Shown: piece after piece, positions 31,373 to 39,611 of the stretch
Layout of the letters: each line of letters opens with the position of its first letter
Position numbering within the stretch: the first letter of the stretch is position 1
NCBI GenBank assembly: GCA_900757465.1
Contig: CAAENY010000048.1
Location: forward strand, 1 to 39,702
Direction: 5' to 3'
Origin: an uncultured Collinsella sp.
GTDB taxonomy: Bacteria > Actinomycetota > Coriobacteriia > Coriobacteriales > Coriobacteriaceae
DNA: 39,702 nucleotides
Program-made: the position numbers and the translations under genes
Notes under the pieces: generated by a model
What the model saw: only the letters and a program-made list of their open reading frames with translations
Databases searched by the model: none
What the model was told of the DNA's origin: nothing

Positions 31373-31431
31373 GTTGACGCATCAACGGCGAACATCCATA
31401 ATGCGCTTGTTTTAAATGTTGATGTATTAAC
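31373..31431 (+). promoter_or_regulatory. Promoter with two matching operators before the hydrolase gene
   Basis: A -35 TTGACG (31374-31379) and -10 CATAAT (31397-31402) are spaced by 17 nt. Two 14-nt palindromes of the form GTTGAYGYATYAAC lie at 31373-31386, covering the -35, and at 31418-31431, just past the start site. They are 45 nt apart. This layout fits a repressor that binds cooperatively or loops. Confidence 0.6.
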
Positions 31432-31451
31432 ATCTTATAGGAGAATACCGC

Positions 31452-32417
31452 ATGGCTCAAAACGCACGTTCCCATCGAAAGCTCAAGATAGCCGGCATCG
31501 TTGCACTGGTGGTTGTCGTTGCGCTGCTCGGATTTGCCGGCAACTTTCTGTTTGACTTTGCCCTGAACCCCCAAGCGCCGTACACCATGAAGATGATGCA
31601 GGATAGCAAGAACGACAAAGAAGGTGAGCAGCCGGATGCCGAGGACACCGAGGCGCGGGCATGGTTTAAAGAGAACCGCGAGAGCAGCAGCCTTACCGCA
31701 GATGACGGAACCGAGCTCGCCGCTTGGTATTTTGCCGCCTCGGAGAACACCCACGATTACGCCGTCTGCCTGCATGGATATACCAACGAGCCCATCGGCA
31801 TGGCCCGATACGCCAAGCGCTTCCATGACCGCGGCATGAACGTACTCGCGCCTGCCGCCCGCGCCCACGAGCGCTCCGGCGGCGATTATATCGGCATGGG
31901 CTGGCCCGAGCGCCTCGACATCGTCGCATGGATCGAGCAAATCGTTCAGGCTGACCCCGAGGCGCGCATCCTGGTCTTTGGCGAGTCGATGGGTGCGGCA
32001 ACCGCCATGAACGTCGCGGGGGAGTCTCTGCCTGCAAACGTGAAGTGCATTATCGAGGACTGTGGTTTTACGAGTGTTTGGGACGAGTTTTCTCTGCAGC
32101 TCAAGGATGTATTTGGCCTGCCCAGCTTTCCCTTGCTCGATGTAGCAAACTTAGTGTGCAACGTGCGCGCAGGCTACGACTTTCATAAGGCGAGCAGTGT
32201 GGAGCAACTCAAACACGCGACGGTTCCCATGCTGTTTATCCACGGCGACCAGGACACCTTTGTACCGTACAGCATGCTCGACCAAAACTACGACGCGTGC
32301 GCCAGCAAGGTCAAGCAAAAGCTCACCATCCATGGCGCCACCCATGCCAAGAGCGCGCAAGTTGACCCCGAGCTCTACTGGAATACGGTCGACGACTTCC
32401 TCGACGAGTATTTTTAG
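31452..32417 (+). CDS. Alpha/beta-hydrolase, membrane-anchored
   Basis: A 321-residue hydrolase with an N-terminal signal-anchor helix (residues 11-32: AGIVALVVVVALLGFAGNFL), so the catalytic part is outside the membrane. The nucleophile Ser179 lies in VFGESMGAAT. The acid Asp268 is in IHGDQDTFVP and His298 in IHGATHAKS. LHGY near 108 provides the oxyanion hole. The family (YqkD/BAAT-like hydrolases) includes esterases and amidases; the substrate is unknown. TAGGAG precedes the ATG. The gene is transcribed from its own promoter with two operator sites and ends at a strong terminator, so it forms a separately regulated unit. Confidence 0.87.
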   Translation: MAQNARSHRKLKIAGIVALVVVVALLGFAGNFLFDFALNPQAPYTMKMMQDSKNDKEGEQPDAEDTEARAWFKENRESSSLTADDGTELAAWYFAASENTHDYAVCLHGYTNEPIGMARYAKRFHDRGMNVLAPAARAHERSGGDYIGMGWPERLDIVAWIEQIVQADPEARILVFGESMGAATAMNVAGESLPANVKCIIEDCGFTSVWDEFSLQLKDVFGLPSFPLLDVANLVCNVRAGYDFHKASSVEQLKHATVPMLFIHGDQDTFVPYSMLDQNYDACASKVKQKLTIHGATHAKSAQVDPELYWNTVDDFLDEYF

Positions 32418-32462
32418 GCAAATAGTACGGTTTACTGGTCTATCTGACCCCCTAGCACTTCC

Positions 32463-32502
32463 AAAAAGCCGCCCGTGGGCACTGTGCTCACGGGCGGCTT
32501 TT
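32463..32502 (+). terminator. Rho-independent terminator, probably bidirectional
   Basis: AAAAGCCGCCCGTG pairs with CACGGGCGGCTTTT around a 10-nt loop. It serves the hydrolase gene and, on the - strand, could end the convergent DUF362 transcript. Confidence 0.85.
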
Positions 32503-32549
32503 GCTAACGTTGTGCTACAAAGGCGCTTGATATGTCTAATAGACGGGTG

Positions 32550-33755
32550 CTACTTGACCTCGATGAGCTCATACTCGCTCGTGCCAAGGCCGATCTTTTC
32601 GGCGTGCGCGATGCACGCGCGCCAGTCGGTGTCGGGATGCGTGATGCAGAAGGGGTCACGCGCCTGCTCGCCCTCCAGATGCTCGTGATTGTGCTCCATC
32701 TTGGCCGCGCTATCGGTGAGCTCGGTGTTGGGCAGCGGCTCGGATGCCATGACGGCATCGGCGCAGGCCTGGTCGATGGCGACCGGGTCGAAGCTCGCGA
32801 ACATGCCGATATCGTTGACGATAGGCGTGTCGTTTTCGGGATGGCAGTCGCAGTTGGGGCTGATATCCATGGCAAGCGAGATATGGAAGCTCGGGCGACC
32901 GTCGACGACGGCCTTGGTGTACTCGGCGATCTTGCAGTTGAGCACGTCGGCCGCGGCATCATAGCCGGGCTTGATGCAGTCCTGGTTGCATGCCGCAATG
33001 CAGCGTCCGCAGCCCACGCAGCGATCGTGGTCGATGGCGGCCACGTGAACCGTGCGGGTGTTGCCGTTGGCAAGCTCGCGCTCGCGGGTGTCCTCAAACG
33101 AGATGGCATTGTGCGCGCAGATCTTTTCGCAGGCACGGCAGCCAACGCAGTGCTCGGTCGCGACGTTCGGCTTGCCGGCGGCATGCTGCTCCATCTTGCC
33201 GGCACGGCTGCCGCCGCCCATGCCCAGGTTCTTCATGGCGCCGCCAAAACCGGCCTGCTCATGCCCCTTAAAGTGGGTGAGGCTGATCACGATATCGGCG
33301 TCCATGAGCGCCTGACCGATCTTGGCCTCGCGCACGTACTCGCCGCCCTCGACCGGGACAAGCGCCTCGTCGGTGCCCTTGAGGCCGTCGGCGATGATGA
33401 TCTGGCAACCCGTGGCATACGGGGTAAAGCCGTTCTGGTAGGCGGTGTCGATGTGCTCGAGCGCGTTTTTGCGGCTACCGACATAGAGCGTGTTGCAGTC
33501 GGTGAGGAAGGGCTTGCCGCCCAGCTCCTTCACGACATCCGCGACGGCGCGGGCATAGTTGGGGCGCAAAAAGCTCAGGTTGCCCAACTCGCCAAAGTGA
33601 ATCTTAATGGCGACGAACTTGTTCTCAAAGTCGATCTGCTCGATACCGGCGTGACGGATGAGGCGCTTGAGCTTGTCGAGCTGGCTCTCGCGAGCATGCG
33701 TGCGTAGGTTGGTGAAGTACACCTTAGCGGGTGCTGCGGGTGCAGTTGCGGTCAT
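32550..33755 (-). CDS. DUF362 iron-sulfur protein with two 4Fe-4S clusters
   Basis: A 401-residue cytoplasmic protein. The DUF362 part comes first (IHFGELGNLSFLRPNYARAV, residues 52-71, through FKGHEQAGFGGAMKNLGMGGGS near 165-185). Two ferredoxin motifs follow: CVGCRACEKIC and CVGCGRCIAAC, each with four Cys and one extra Cys for the partner cluster. The DUF362 remainder contains SPNCDCHPENDTPIVNDIG and FDPVAIDQACADAV. DUF362 proteins are found in anaerobes and are presumed to handle electrons or metal cofactors; the reaction is not known. A GAGGGG site precedes the ATG. It appears to be a single gene whose upstream space is taken up by GGGGAC repeats. Confidence 0.88.
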   Translation of the reverse strand: MTATAPAAPAKVYFTNLRTHARESQLDKLKRLIRHAGIEQIDFENKFVAIKIHFGELGNLSFLRPNYARAVADVVKELGGKPFLTDCNTLYVGSRKNALEHIDTAYQNGFTPYATGCQIIIADGLKGTDEALVPVEGGEYVREAKIGQALMDADIVISLTHFKGHEQAGFGGAMKNLGMGGGSRAGKMEQHAAGKPNVATEHCVGCRACEKICAHNAISFEDTRERELANGNTRTVHVAAIDHDRCVGCGRCIAACNQDCIKPGYDAAADVLNCKIAEYTKAVVDGRPSFHISLAMDISPNCDCHPENDTPIVNDIGMFASFDPVAIDQACADAVMASEPLPNTELTDSAAKMEHNHEHLEGEQARDPFCITHPDTDWRACIAHAEKIGLGTSEYELIEVK

Positions 33756-33847
33756 AGATCTATCCCCTCGGTCTATATGGCGTTACAGACATAAGAGGAT
33801 GGTACCCGGTGAAGTGGGGTTGAAGTCAAGCGCGGTGCCTAGCCGTT

Positions 33848-34094
33848 GGGTAGTCATTGGGGACAGACTTAGAAACTACTCATTGGGGACAGACTTAAAT
33901 GAGTGCCTCGCCACCTGGCAGCTAGGGACGTTCCTTTTCTGCCGGCAGTTAGGGACAGTCCTTGCCAGCACGGCCGGCAAACCGGCCAATCGGCAAAGAC
34001 TGTCCCCAACGGCTAGTCGTTTAAGAACGTCCCCAATGACCAAGCAAAGACTGTCCCCAATGACTAGTCGTTTAAGAACGTCCCCAATGACTAG
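33848..34094. repeat. Cluster of eight GGGGAC-type hairpin repeats, including a 51-bp tandem duplication
   Basis: Eight units in both orientations follow one another. Three kinds of stem are seen: CTCATT/AATGAG, GGCAG/CTGCC and GTCATT/AACGAC. The loop is GGGGACAGACTT, GGGACGTTCCTT or GGGGACAGTCTT. The last 102 nt consist of two direct copies of a 51-bp block (33993-34043 and 34044-34094), differing mainly at three bases. The cluster ends 4 nt before the stop of the ABC permease gene, so it occupies that transcript's 3' end. The rest of 33756-33847 shows nothing recognised. Confidence 0.75.
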
Positions 34095-34098
34095 GCGG

Positions 34099-35304
34099 TT
34101 AGGCGCGGGATTTGTTGTGCGCGAGGGCTAGGCCTACGGCGGCGATGGCCGCGGCAAAGAGCACCGTGACGCCCAGATCGCAGGCGATGTCGCCCAGCAC
34201 GGTGGACGTCAGGTCCGCGGCGAGCGCCTTGCCAATCGCGTCGTTCACCCAAAACGTCGGCACAAAATGCGCCGCGGTCTGCACGGCCGAGCCCATGAGC
34301 GACAGCGGCATCCAGGCGCCGCCCAAAAACGTCATGAGCATGCCGAGTAAGTTGCCCACGCCGTTGAGCAGCTCCTCGCGCGCGCCCAAGCTCGACAGCG
34401 TAAAGCCAACGGCCAGAGGCGTGCACGCCAGGGCAAACGTCGCCGCCAGCGCCAGGCACACACGACCCGCGCCGACCTCGGCAACCGCGCCGGCAAAGCC
34501 CACGACGCCCATCATGCTCGACACGAGCCAAATGCAGACGGTAAGCACGGCGGCGGCCGCGAACACGGCGAGCGAACGCTGGCGCTCCGAGACCGGGCCG
34601 GCCTCCATGCGGCGCACGCGCTCGGGCTCGTTCATGCCCGAGAACACCAATCCCACCGACACGATGACCGACGAGATGATCGCGTACGCGCCAAAGTTGA
34701 AGTACGACTCGAGCGTGGCGGCGGCAGTCGAGTCGACCTTGACCTGCTCGATCTCGACCTCGGCACGCTCGGCAGCAGCATGCTCGGCGGCCTTGGCGAC
34801 GCTGCCGCTGGAAGCAGCTGGCTCAAGTGCCGCCGCAGCACCCGCGAGCGAGACCCACCGCGAGGCCTCAGCAGACGAGAGTGCTGCCGCCATGGTACCG
34901 GAGCCGTACGTCACGTCGAGCTTGGGCAGGTCTTTCCCCGCACGGGCGGCTGCAACAAGATCGTCCTCAAACCCCTCCGGGATAAAGAACACACAATCGG
35001 CGCTACCCTTGGCGCTGTTGCTCTTGGCAAGCGCATCCGCAAGGTCGTACGTGTCGTCACCAACGCCCGTGACCAGGTCAAAGCGTGAGCCCAGATGCTT
35101 GGTAAGTGCCCGCGAAAGATCGCTATTGTCGCGGTCGACCACGATCACGTTGGTGTCGTAGGGCTTGTACTCGGTAAGCTGCGACGAATTCCAGCTGACG
35201 GAGGCAGCAATGAATACGCCCATGAGCGAGATGAACACCGTATAGATGAGCAGGTAGAACGGGTGCGCCAGCGCCATGCGAAGCGCGGTCTTAAAGGTGC
35301 TCAT
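34099..35304 (-). CDS. ABC-2 type permease, third gene of the exporter
   Basis: A 401-residue membrane subunit. One helix lies at the N terminus (HPFYLLIYTVFISLMGVFIA), then a large external domain (about 45-215), then five helices from about 215 (FGAYAIISSVIVSVGLVFSG) to the end. This is the ABC-2 / YhgE-like layout used for drug and polyketide export. The start at 35304 has AAGGAG and overlaps the end of the preceding permease gene by 14 nt. With the second permease and the ATPase it would form one heteromeric exporter. The paired kinase and regulator genes are divergent. The repeats at 33848-34094 follow directly. Confidence 0.87.
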   Translation of the reverse strand: MSTFKTALRMALAHPFYLLIYTVFISLMGVFIAASVSWNSSQLTEYKPYDTNVIVVDRDNSDLSRALTKHLGSRFDLVTGVGDDTYDLADALAKSNSAKGSADCVFFIPEGFEDDLVAAARAGKDLPKLDVTYGSGTMAAALSSAEASRWVSLAGAAAALEPAASSGSVAKAAEHAAAERAEVEIEQVKVDSTAAATLESYFNFGAYAIISSVIVSVGLVFSGMNEPERVRRMEAGPVSERQRSLAVFAAAAVLTVCIWLVSSMMGVVGFAGAVAEVGAGRVCLALAATFALACTPLAVGFTLSSLGAREELLNGVGNLLGMLMTFLGGAWMPLSLMGSAVQTAAHFVPTFWVNDAIGKALAADLTSTVLGDIACDLGVTVLFAAAIAAVGLALAHNKSRA

Positions 35305-36478
35305 AGCGGCTCCTTCCAAAGATCAGCGTAGCGGCGGCGACAAACACCAGGGCCATCAGGACGAGCGCGCCGGCGCGGACGGTGAAGGGCCCCAGGTCCT
35401 CAAAGAAATACAGGCGATTGAACATGTCGCAGATGAGCTTGACGGGGTTGAGCCAGCACTCGGCCGGGCAGGCGCGGGCGACATCGTCGGCAAGCGCCAT
35501 CGCCGGCTCGCCGTAGAGTCCGGCGAACAGGGCGCACGTGGTAGCGAAGCCCGTGAGGATACCGGACTTGGACGCCTTGCCGCCCTTAACGGGAAGCGTG
35601 CCCACAAAGAGCCCCAGGCCCGTGGCGGCAAGCGCGGATGCAGCACCGCCCAGCAGACACAGCCCCTCGCGCCCACCAAAGTCGACGCCAACGACTAGAC
35701 GCACGTAGCCAATCGCGATTGTCATCGAGGCGAAGGAAACCAGCCACGAACCCACAAAGATACCGGCCAGCGATGCCGTCTTGGAAAGGCCGCCCACGCA
35801 GCGGCGCGCGCCAAGGCCCGACAGATTGGGCTGCAGATCGACGACGCTCAAGGCGGCAAACTCGGCAGACATCATCGCGACCAGACCAAAGAGCGCGTAG
35901 TAGTAAATGGTCGTGCCGTCGGGCGTGGTGCGCGTCAGGCTCACGCGGCGGGTGCCGCCCTCGAGCGACAGGGCGCGCGCAACCGCCTCCGGATCGGCGA
36001 GCGCCGTCGGGTTGTCCTGGGCAATCTGGCGCATGAGCTCGACATTTTGTGTATACGAGCTTGCCACCGTTTCAAGGATGCTGCGGTCGGTGAGCACCGA
36101 CGAGGCGCGCGAGCTGTCGTAACTCGAAAGCAGCGTGAGCTTGGGCGTGCCCGCGTCGTCGACCGTATAGATGCCCGCGACCTCGCCAGCCTTAAGCGCA
36201 CGGTTCGCGGCGGCTGCGTCGTCGCACTCGTGGATCTCGAGCAGCTGATCGTCGCCCTCCTCGTCGAGCGACGTCGCCACGTCCTTAAAGGTCGAGGCGT
36301 CCCAGGCCTCATTCGCCACGACGGCCACCGGCACCGGGTCGACCGTGCCGTCAGAGCTCAGGTTCGCGAACATAAACATGAACATCGTGGAAAGCGCGAC
36401 GGGAAAGACCGCGCCCCAGACCCACGTACTCGGCCGGCGCAGCAGCGTCTTGACCGTGGTGATGATGGTGTTGAACAT
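35291..36478 (-). CDS. ABC-2 type permease, second gene of the exporter
   Basis: A 395-residue membrane subunit, built like its neighbour: an N-terminal helix (STWVWGAVFPVALSTMFMFMF), an external domain at about 40-190, and five helices from about 195 (YYYALFGLVAMMSAEFAAL) to 390. LNPVKLICDMFNRLYFF lies before the last helix, a common ABC-2 pattern. It starts 9 nt after the ATPase gene. Two similar but distinct permeases and one ATPase match the B. subtilis LnrLMN layout, which gives resistance to linearmycins; the actual substrate here is unknown. Confidence 0.87.
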   Translation of the reverse strand: MFNTIITTVKTLLRRPSTWVWGAVFPVALSTMFMFMFANLSSDGTVDPVPVAVVANEAWDASTFKDVATSLDEEGDDQLLEIHECDDAAAANRALKAGEVAGIYTVDDAGTPKLTLLSSYDSSRASSVLTDRSILETVASSYTQNVELMRQIAQDNPTALADPEAVARALSLEGGTRRVSLTRTTPDGTTIYYYALFGLVAMMSAEFAALSVVDLQPNLSGLGARRCVGGLSKTASLAGIFVGSWLVSFASMTIAIGYVRLVVGVDFGGREGLCLLGGAASALAATGLGLFVGTLPVKGGKASKSGILTGFATTCALFAGLYGEPAMALADDVARACPAECWLNPVKLICDMFNRLYFFEDLGPFTVRAGALVLMALVFVAAATLIFGRSRYEHL

Positions 36479-36487
36479 GGCTGCCCC

Positions 36488-37426
36488 CTAGTCGCGCAGC
36501 TCGCGGCCGGTGATCTCGAGGAACACGTCGTTGAGGGTCGGCGGCTCGCTCCATACGCGGCCGAGCGCCACGTCGGCGACGCGCAGCGTGTCGAGGATGT
36601 CGACCAGATTGTGCGGGCTCGCCTCGCAGGTGCAGACGAGTTCGCCGCCGGAAAGCTCAACGCTGAGCACGTGCTCGAGGGCACGCAGGCGCTCGACCGT
36701 GGCGGCCTCGACGGTGCCGACCTCGACGGTCACGCGCTCGCCCATCTGAATCATGCGCTTGAGCTCGTCGTTGGTGCCCTGCGCCAGCACGCGGCCGCCG
36801 TCCATGATCATGATGCGGCTGCAAATCTGCTCGACTTCCTCCATGTAATGGCTGGTATACACCACCGTGGCGCCCTCGTCGCGCAGGCGGCAGATGCCCT
36901 TCAGGATGGCGTTGCGGCTCTGCGGGTCGACCGCCACCGTGGGCTCGTCGAAGAAGATGAGCTCGGGCTTGTGCGCGATGCCGCAGGCGATGTTGAGGCG
37001 ACGCGCCAGGCCACCCGAGAGCTTGCCGGGGCGGAACTTGGTAAAGTCGCCCAGCCCGACAAAGTCGATCGCCTCGTCCACGAGTGCGCGGCGACGCTTG
37101 CGATCGTTGACGTAAAGGCTGCAGAAATAGTCGATGTTCTCACGCACGGTGAGCTCGTCGAACACCGCCACTTGCTGTGGGACCACGCCGATGCGGCGTT
37201 TGAGGTCGTAACGCGTGGGCGTCATGGGCTCGCCGAACAGCTCGATGGTGCCCTTGTCGTAAGCGAGCAGCTGCAGGATGCAGTTGATGGACGTGGTCTT
37301 GCCCGAGCCGTTGGGGCCCAGCAGGCCAAAGATCTCGCCAGGGGCAATACTCAGGTTAAAGTGGTCGAGCGCGATAAGATCGTCGTAGCGCTTGACGAGG
37401 TTTTCGACGTGGACGATATCTGTCAT
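36488..37426 (-). CDS. ABC transporter ATP-binding protein
   Basis: The 312-residue ATPase of the exporter. Walker A is GPNGSGKTT; the Q-loop is VVPQQVAVFDELTV; the ABC signature is LSGGLARRLNIACG; Walker B is LIFFDEPTVAVDP; and the switch His is in YTSHYMEE. The C-terminal 80 residues form the short extra domain usual in drug-export ATPases. The ATG at 37426 (MTDIVHVENL) is preferred; the frame upstream to 37492 has no ribosome site, while GAAGGG precedes 37426. First gene of the operon, divergent from the kinase gene across about 200 nt. Confidence 0.93.
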   Translation of the reverse strand: MTDIVHVENLVKRYDDLIALDHFNLSIAPGEIFGLLGPNGSGKTTSINCILQLLAYDKGTIELFGEPMTPTRYDLKRRIGVVPQQVAVFDELTVRENIDYFCSLYVNDRKRRRALVDEAIDFVGLGDFTKFRPGKLSGGLARRLNIACGIAHKPELIFFDEPTVAVDPQSRNAILKGICRLRDEGATVVYTSHYMEEVEQICSRIMIMDGGRVLAQGTNDELKRMIQMGERVTVEVGTVEAATVERLRALEHVLSVELSGGELVCTCEASPHNLVDILDTLRVADVALGRVWSEPPTLNDVFLEITGRELRD

Positions 37427-37613
37427 GAGGCGGCCCTTCTGTTGGTCGTGGCCCGGTACGGTTGCATCATCGCAGGAGCTGGCGGCGCGCACCAGTGAGC
37501 TTTGTCACGAGTACGAGGATCTTGGTCGTGCGGTCTGCCGACGCTCCCGCTTTGCCGCGCGGGAGGAATGTCACGGTTGCGCAGGCTGCCCCTCCACCAC
37601 GCGCGGCTTCGCG

Positions 37614-37619
37614 TACAAT
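37614..37619 (+). promoter_or_regulatory. -10 box for a leaderless kinase transcript
   Basis: TACAAT lies 6 nt before the ATG at 37626, so transcription would begin at or next to the start codon, giving a leaderless mRNA. No ribosome site is present. The -35 is weak. Confidence 0.5.
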
Positions 37620-37625
37620 ACCCGT

Positions 37626-38771
37626 ATGAACAGGCTTTTCGACAAATCGATTGTGCTGGCGTGCTGTATTGCGGCCGCCATGGGTCTTGCTGTGGACGCT
37701 CGCTTGGTCGCGGCGTTTTGCCTTGACGTTATTGCCACCTCGCTGGCCGAGGTCGCACAGGGAAACCGCGCCCGCCGTGCGAGCGAGACCGCGAGCTACG
37801 TTTACATCATCGCGGCAGTTTTCGTACCGCCGTTTGTGCCGCTTGCGCCTCTCGCCTTCTATGACATCGCGCGGCGCGTGCACCGTGAGCACGCCTGGGT
37901 CGCGCTGGGCATTGGCTCCGTCTTTGCCTTTGCGCTCATCGCGGACCTTCGCACCGACGCGCTTACCGCCCGAACGCTCCTGCTGACCGCCATCCTTTCG
38001 GTTGCCGCCACCTTGCTATCGCTACGCACCGCCCAGTTGGAACGCGAGCAGCAGCGCATGCGCCGTACCCGCGACGAACTGCAGGAACGAGCCCTCGCGC
38101 TCGAAGCGCGCAACCGCGACCTCGCCGATCGCCAGGACTATGAGGTCGAACTTGCGACCCTGGCCGAGCGCGCCCGCATCGCGCGCGAGATCCACGATAA
38201 CGTCGGGCATCAGCTCACGCGCGCCTCGCTGCAGGCCGAAGCCCTGCGCGTGGTCCACGCCGACGAGCCCGGCGTCGCCGCCGATTTCGCCGACGTCAAA
38301 CGCACGGTTGACGAGGCGCTCCAGCTCGTACGCGCCAGCGTCCATGCGCTCAACGACAACGCCGTCGACCTTTCCGTGCAGCTCGAACGCATTGTTGAAG
38401 GCACGCGCTCGGACGGCGGCCCGCAGATTGAGCTTGAAGTTTTGGCCGAGCATGCGCCCGCAAATGTCGCCAACTGCTTTGCGGCGGTCCTGCGCGAGGC
38501 GCTTTCCAACGCCATGCGCCACGCCCATGCCAAAACCATTACCGTGCGGTGCATGGAGCATCCGTCGTTTTACCAGCTCATCGTTACCGATGATGGCGCG
38601 GACGCGACCCCGGCGAGCAGCAGCAACGTCGCAGAAGGCATGGGGCTCGCCTCCATGCGCGAGCGCGTCGAGGCGCTTGGCGGCACCTTCACCGCCGGTC
38701 CGCGCGCCGGCACCGGCGGCTGGCGTGTGTTTGCCACCGTTCCCAAACAGCAAGGAGATGAGGGCCGATGA
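37626..38771 (+). CDS. Sensor histidine kinase, LnrJ-like
   Basis: A 381-residue kinase. Four or five membrane helices fill residues 5-130, followed by a coiled coil (about 135-180). The HisKA_3 H-box is LAERARIAREIHDNVGHQLT with His190 as phosphoacceptor. The N-box is REALSNAMRHAHAK and the G-box is GMGLASMRERVEALGG. There is no large external sensor domain, as in intramembrane-sensing kinases that detect cell-envelope stress. Its stop overlaps the response-regulator start by 4 nt. It is divergent from the three-gene exporter and probably controls it. Start chosen at 37626; the same frame extends upstream to 37392 across the ABC promoter region. Confidence 0.9.
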   Translation: MNRLFDKSIVLACCIAAAMGLAVDARLVAAFCLDVIATSLAEVAQGNRARRASETASYVYIIAAVFVPPFVPLAPLAFYDIARRVHREHAWVALGIGSVFAFALIADLRTDALTARTLLLTAILSVAATLLSLRTAQLEREQQRMRRTRDELQERALALEARNRDLADRQDYEVELATLAERARIAREIHDNVGHQLTRASLQAEALRVVHADEPGVAADFADVKRTVDEALQLVRASVHALNDNAVDLSVQLERIVEGTRSDGGPQIELEVLAEHAPANVANCFAAVLREALSNAMRHAHAKTITVRCMEHPSFYQLIVTDDGADATPASSSNVAEGMGLASMRERVEALGGTFTAGPRAGTGGWRVFATVPKQQGDEGR

Positions 38772-39397
38772 GGCTCATAGTTGTCGACGACGACCGCTTG
38801 GTGGTCGATTCGCTCAAGATCATCCTGGGTGCCCAGCCGCAGATCGAGGTGGTGGGTACCGGCGCCAACGGCAACGACGCGGTGGCGCTCTACGCCGAAC
38901 ACGCGCCCGACATCGCGCTGCTCGACATCCAGATGCCGGAGAGCGACGGCCTTTCGGCCGCGAGCGAGATTCTCGAGCGCGACCCTGCGGCGCGCGTGGT
39001 GTTTCTGACAACATTCTCGGATGACGAGTACATTGTGTCGGCGCTCAAACTGGGCGCCCGCGGCTACCTGATTAAAACCGATGTCGCCGCCATTCCTCCG
39101 GCGTTGGCGCAGGTCATGGACGGTAAACGCGTGCTCGAGGGTAAGGCGATCGAGGATATCAACTTTGATGGGGCGGGCGTCGAGGCCGGCACGACCCGCC
39201 GGCCCGCGGCCTTTGTCAGCCTGACCGACCGCGAGTTCGAAGTCGCCGAGCTCATCGCCCGCGGCCTCGACAACAAGGAGATTGCCGCCACCGCCTATAT
39301 GGGCGAAGGCACCGTACGCAACCACATCAGCTCGATCTTGGCCAAGATGGGGCTTCGCAACCGCACGCAGATCGCCATCGCCTACCTGCGGGGGTAA
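38768..39397 (+). CDS. NarL/LuxR-type response regulator, LnrK-like
   Basis: A 209-residue regulator. In the receiver domain (1-120) the acidic pocket is VVDDDR, the phosphoacceptor is Asp53 in IALLDIQMPESDG, the Thr is in FLTTFSDDEY and the Lys in YLIKTD. The LuxR HTH is LTDREFEVAELIARGLDNKEIAATAYMGEG, followed by TVRNHISSILAKMG. The 4-nt overlap with the kinase shows the pairing. Most likely it activates the divergent exporter operon, as LnrK does for lnrLMN. It may also control itself. Confidence 0.92.
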   Translation: MRLIVVDDDRLVVDSLKIILGAQPQIEVVGTGANGNDAVALYAEHAPDIALLDIQMPESDGLSAASEILERDPAARVVFLTTFSDDEYIVSALKLGARGYLIKTDVAAIPPALAQVMDGKRVLEGKAIEDINFDGAGVEAGTTRRPAAFVSLTDREFEVAELIARGLDNKEIAATAYMGEGTVRNHISSILAKMGLRNRTQIAIAYLRG

Positions 39398-39457
39398 TTG
39401 ACCGGTGGCCGACCATTCCGGCATAGCAAAATGGCTGTCACCGATTTAATGCCATTT

Positions 39458-39611
39458 CAAAACTATGCCGGTTTACGGGGCTAAACTCAGGACCCCCATC
39501 CATACCCGCATTTTCTGCAAAATGACAGCTCGTCTACCTGCGGTCTTATTTTCACGCTTTTCGGTATGGTTGGGGATTCGGAATCCGGCCCCGTAAACCG
39601 GCATAGTTTTG
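39458..39611. mobile_element. MITE-like element with perfect 24-nt inverted ends
   Basis: 39458-39481 and 39588-39611 are perfect inverted copies carrying AAAACTATGCCGG and TTTACGGGGC. A second, nested inverted repeat (CCCCATCCATACC, 39563-39575 as the partner) allows a long cruciform. Just outside, another short hairpin AAAATGGC/GCCATTT and a further CCGGCATAG copy are present. There is no ORF of note. It lies after the response-regulator gene. The rest of 39612-39702 has a small CCTCCG/CGGAGG palindrome. Confidence 0.55.

Noticed and set aside
33848..34094. CRISPR array at the repeat cluster
   Set aside because: The units are short, in both orientations, unevenly spaced and without unique spacers, and no cas gene is present.
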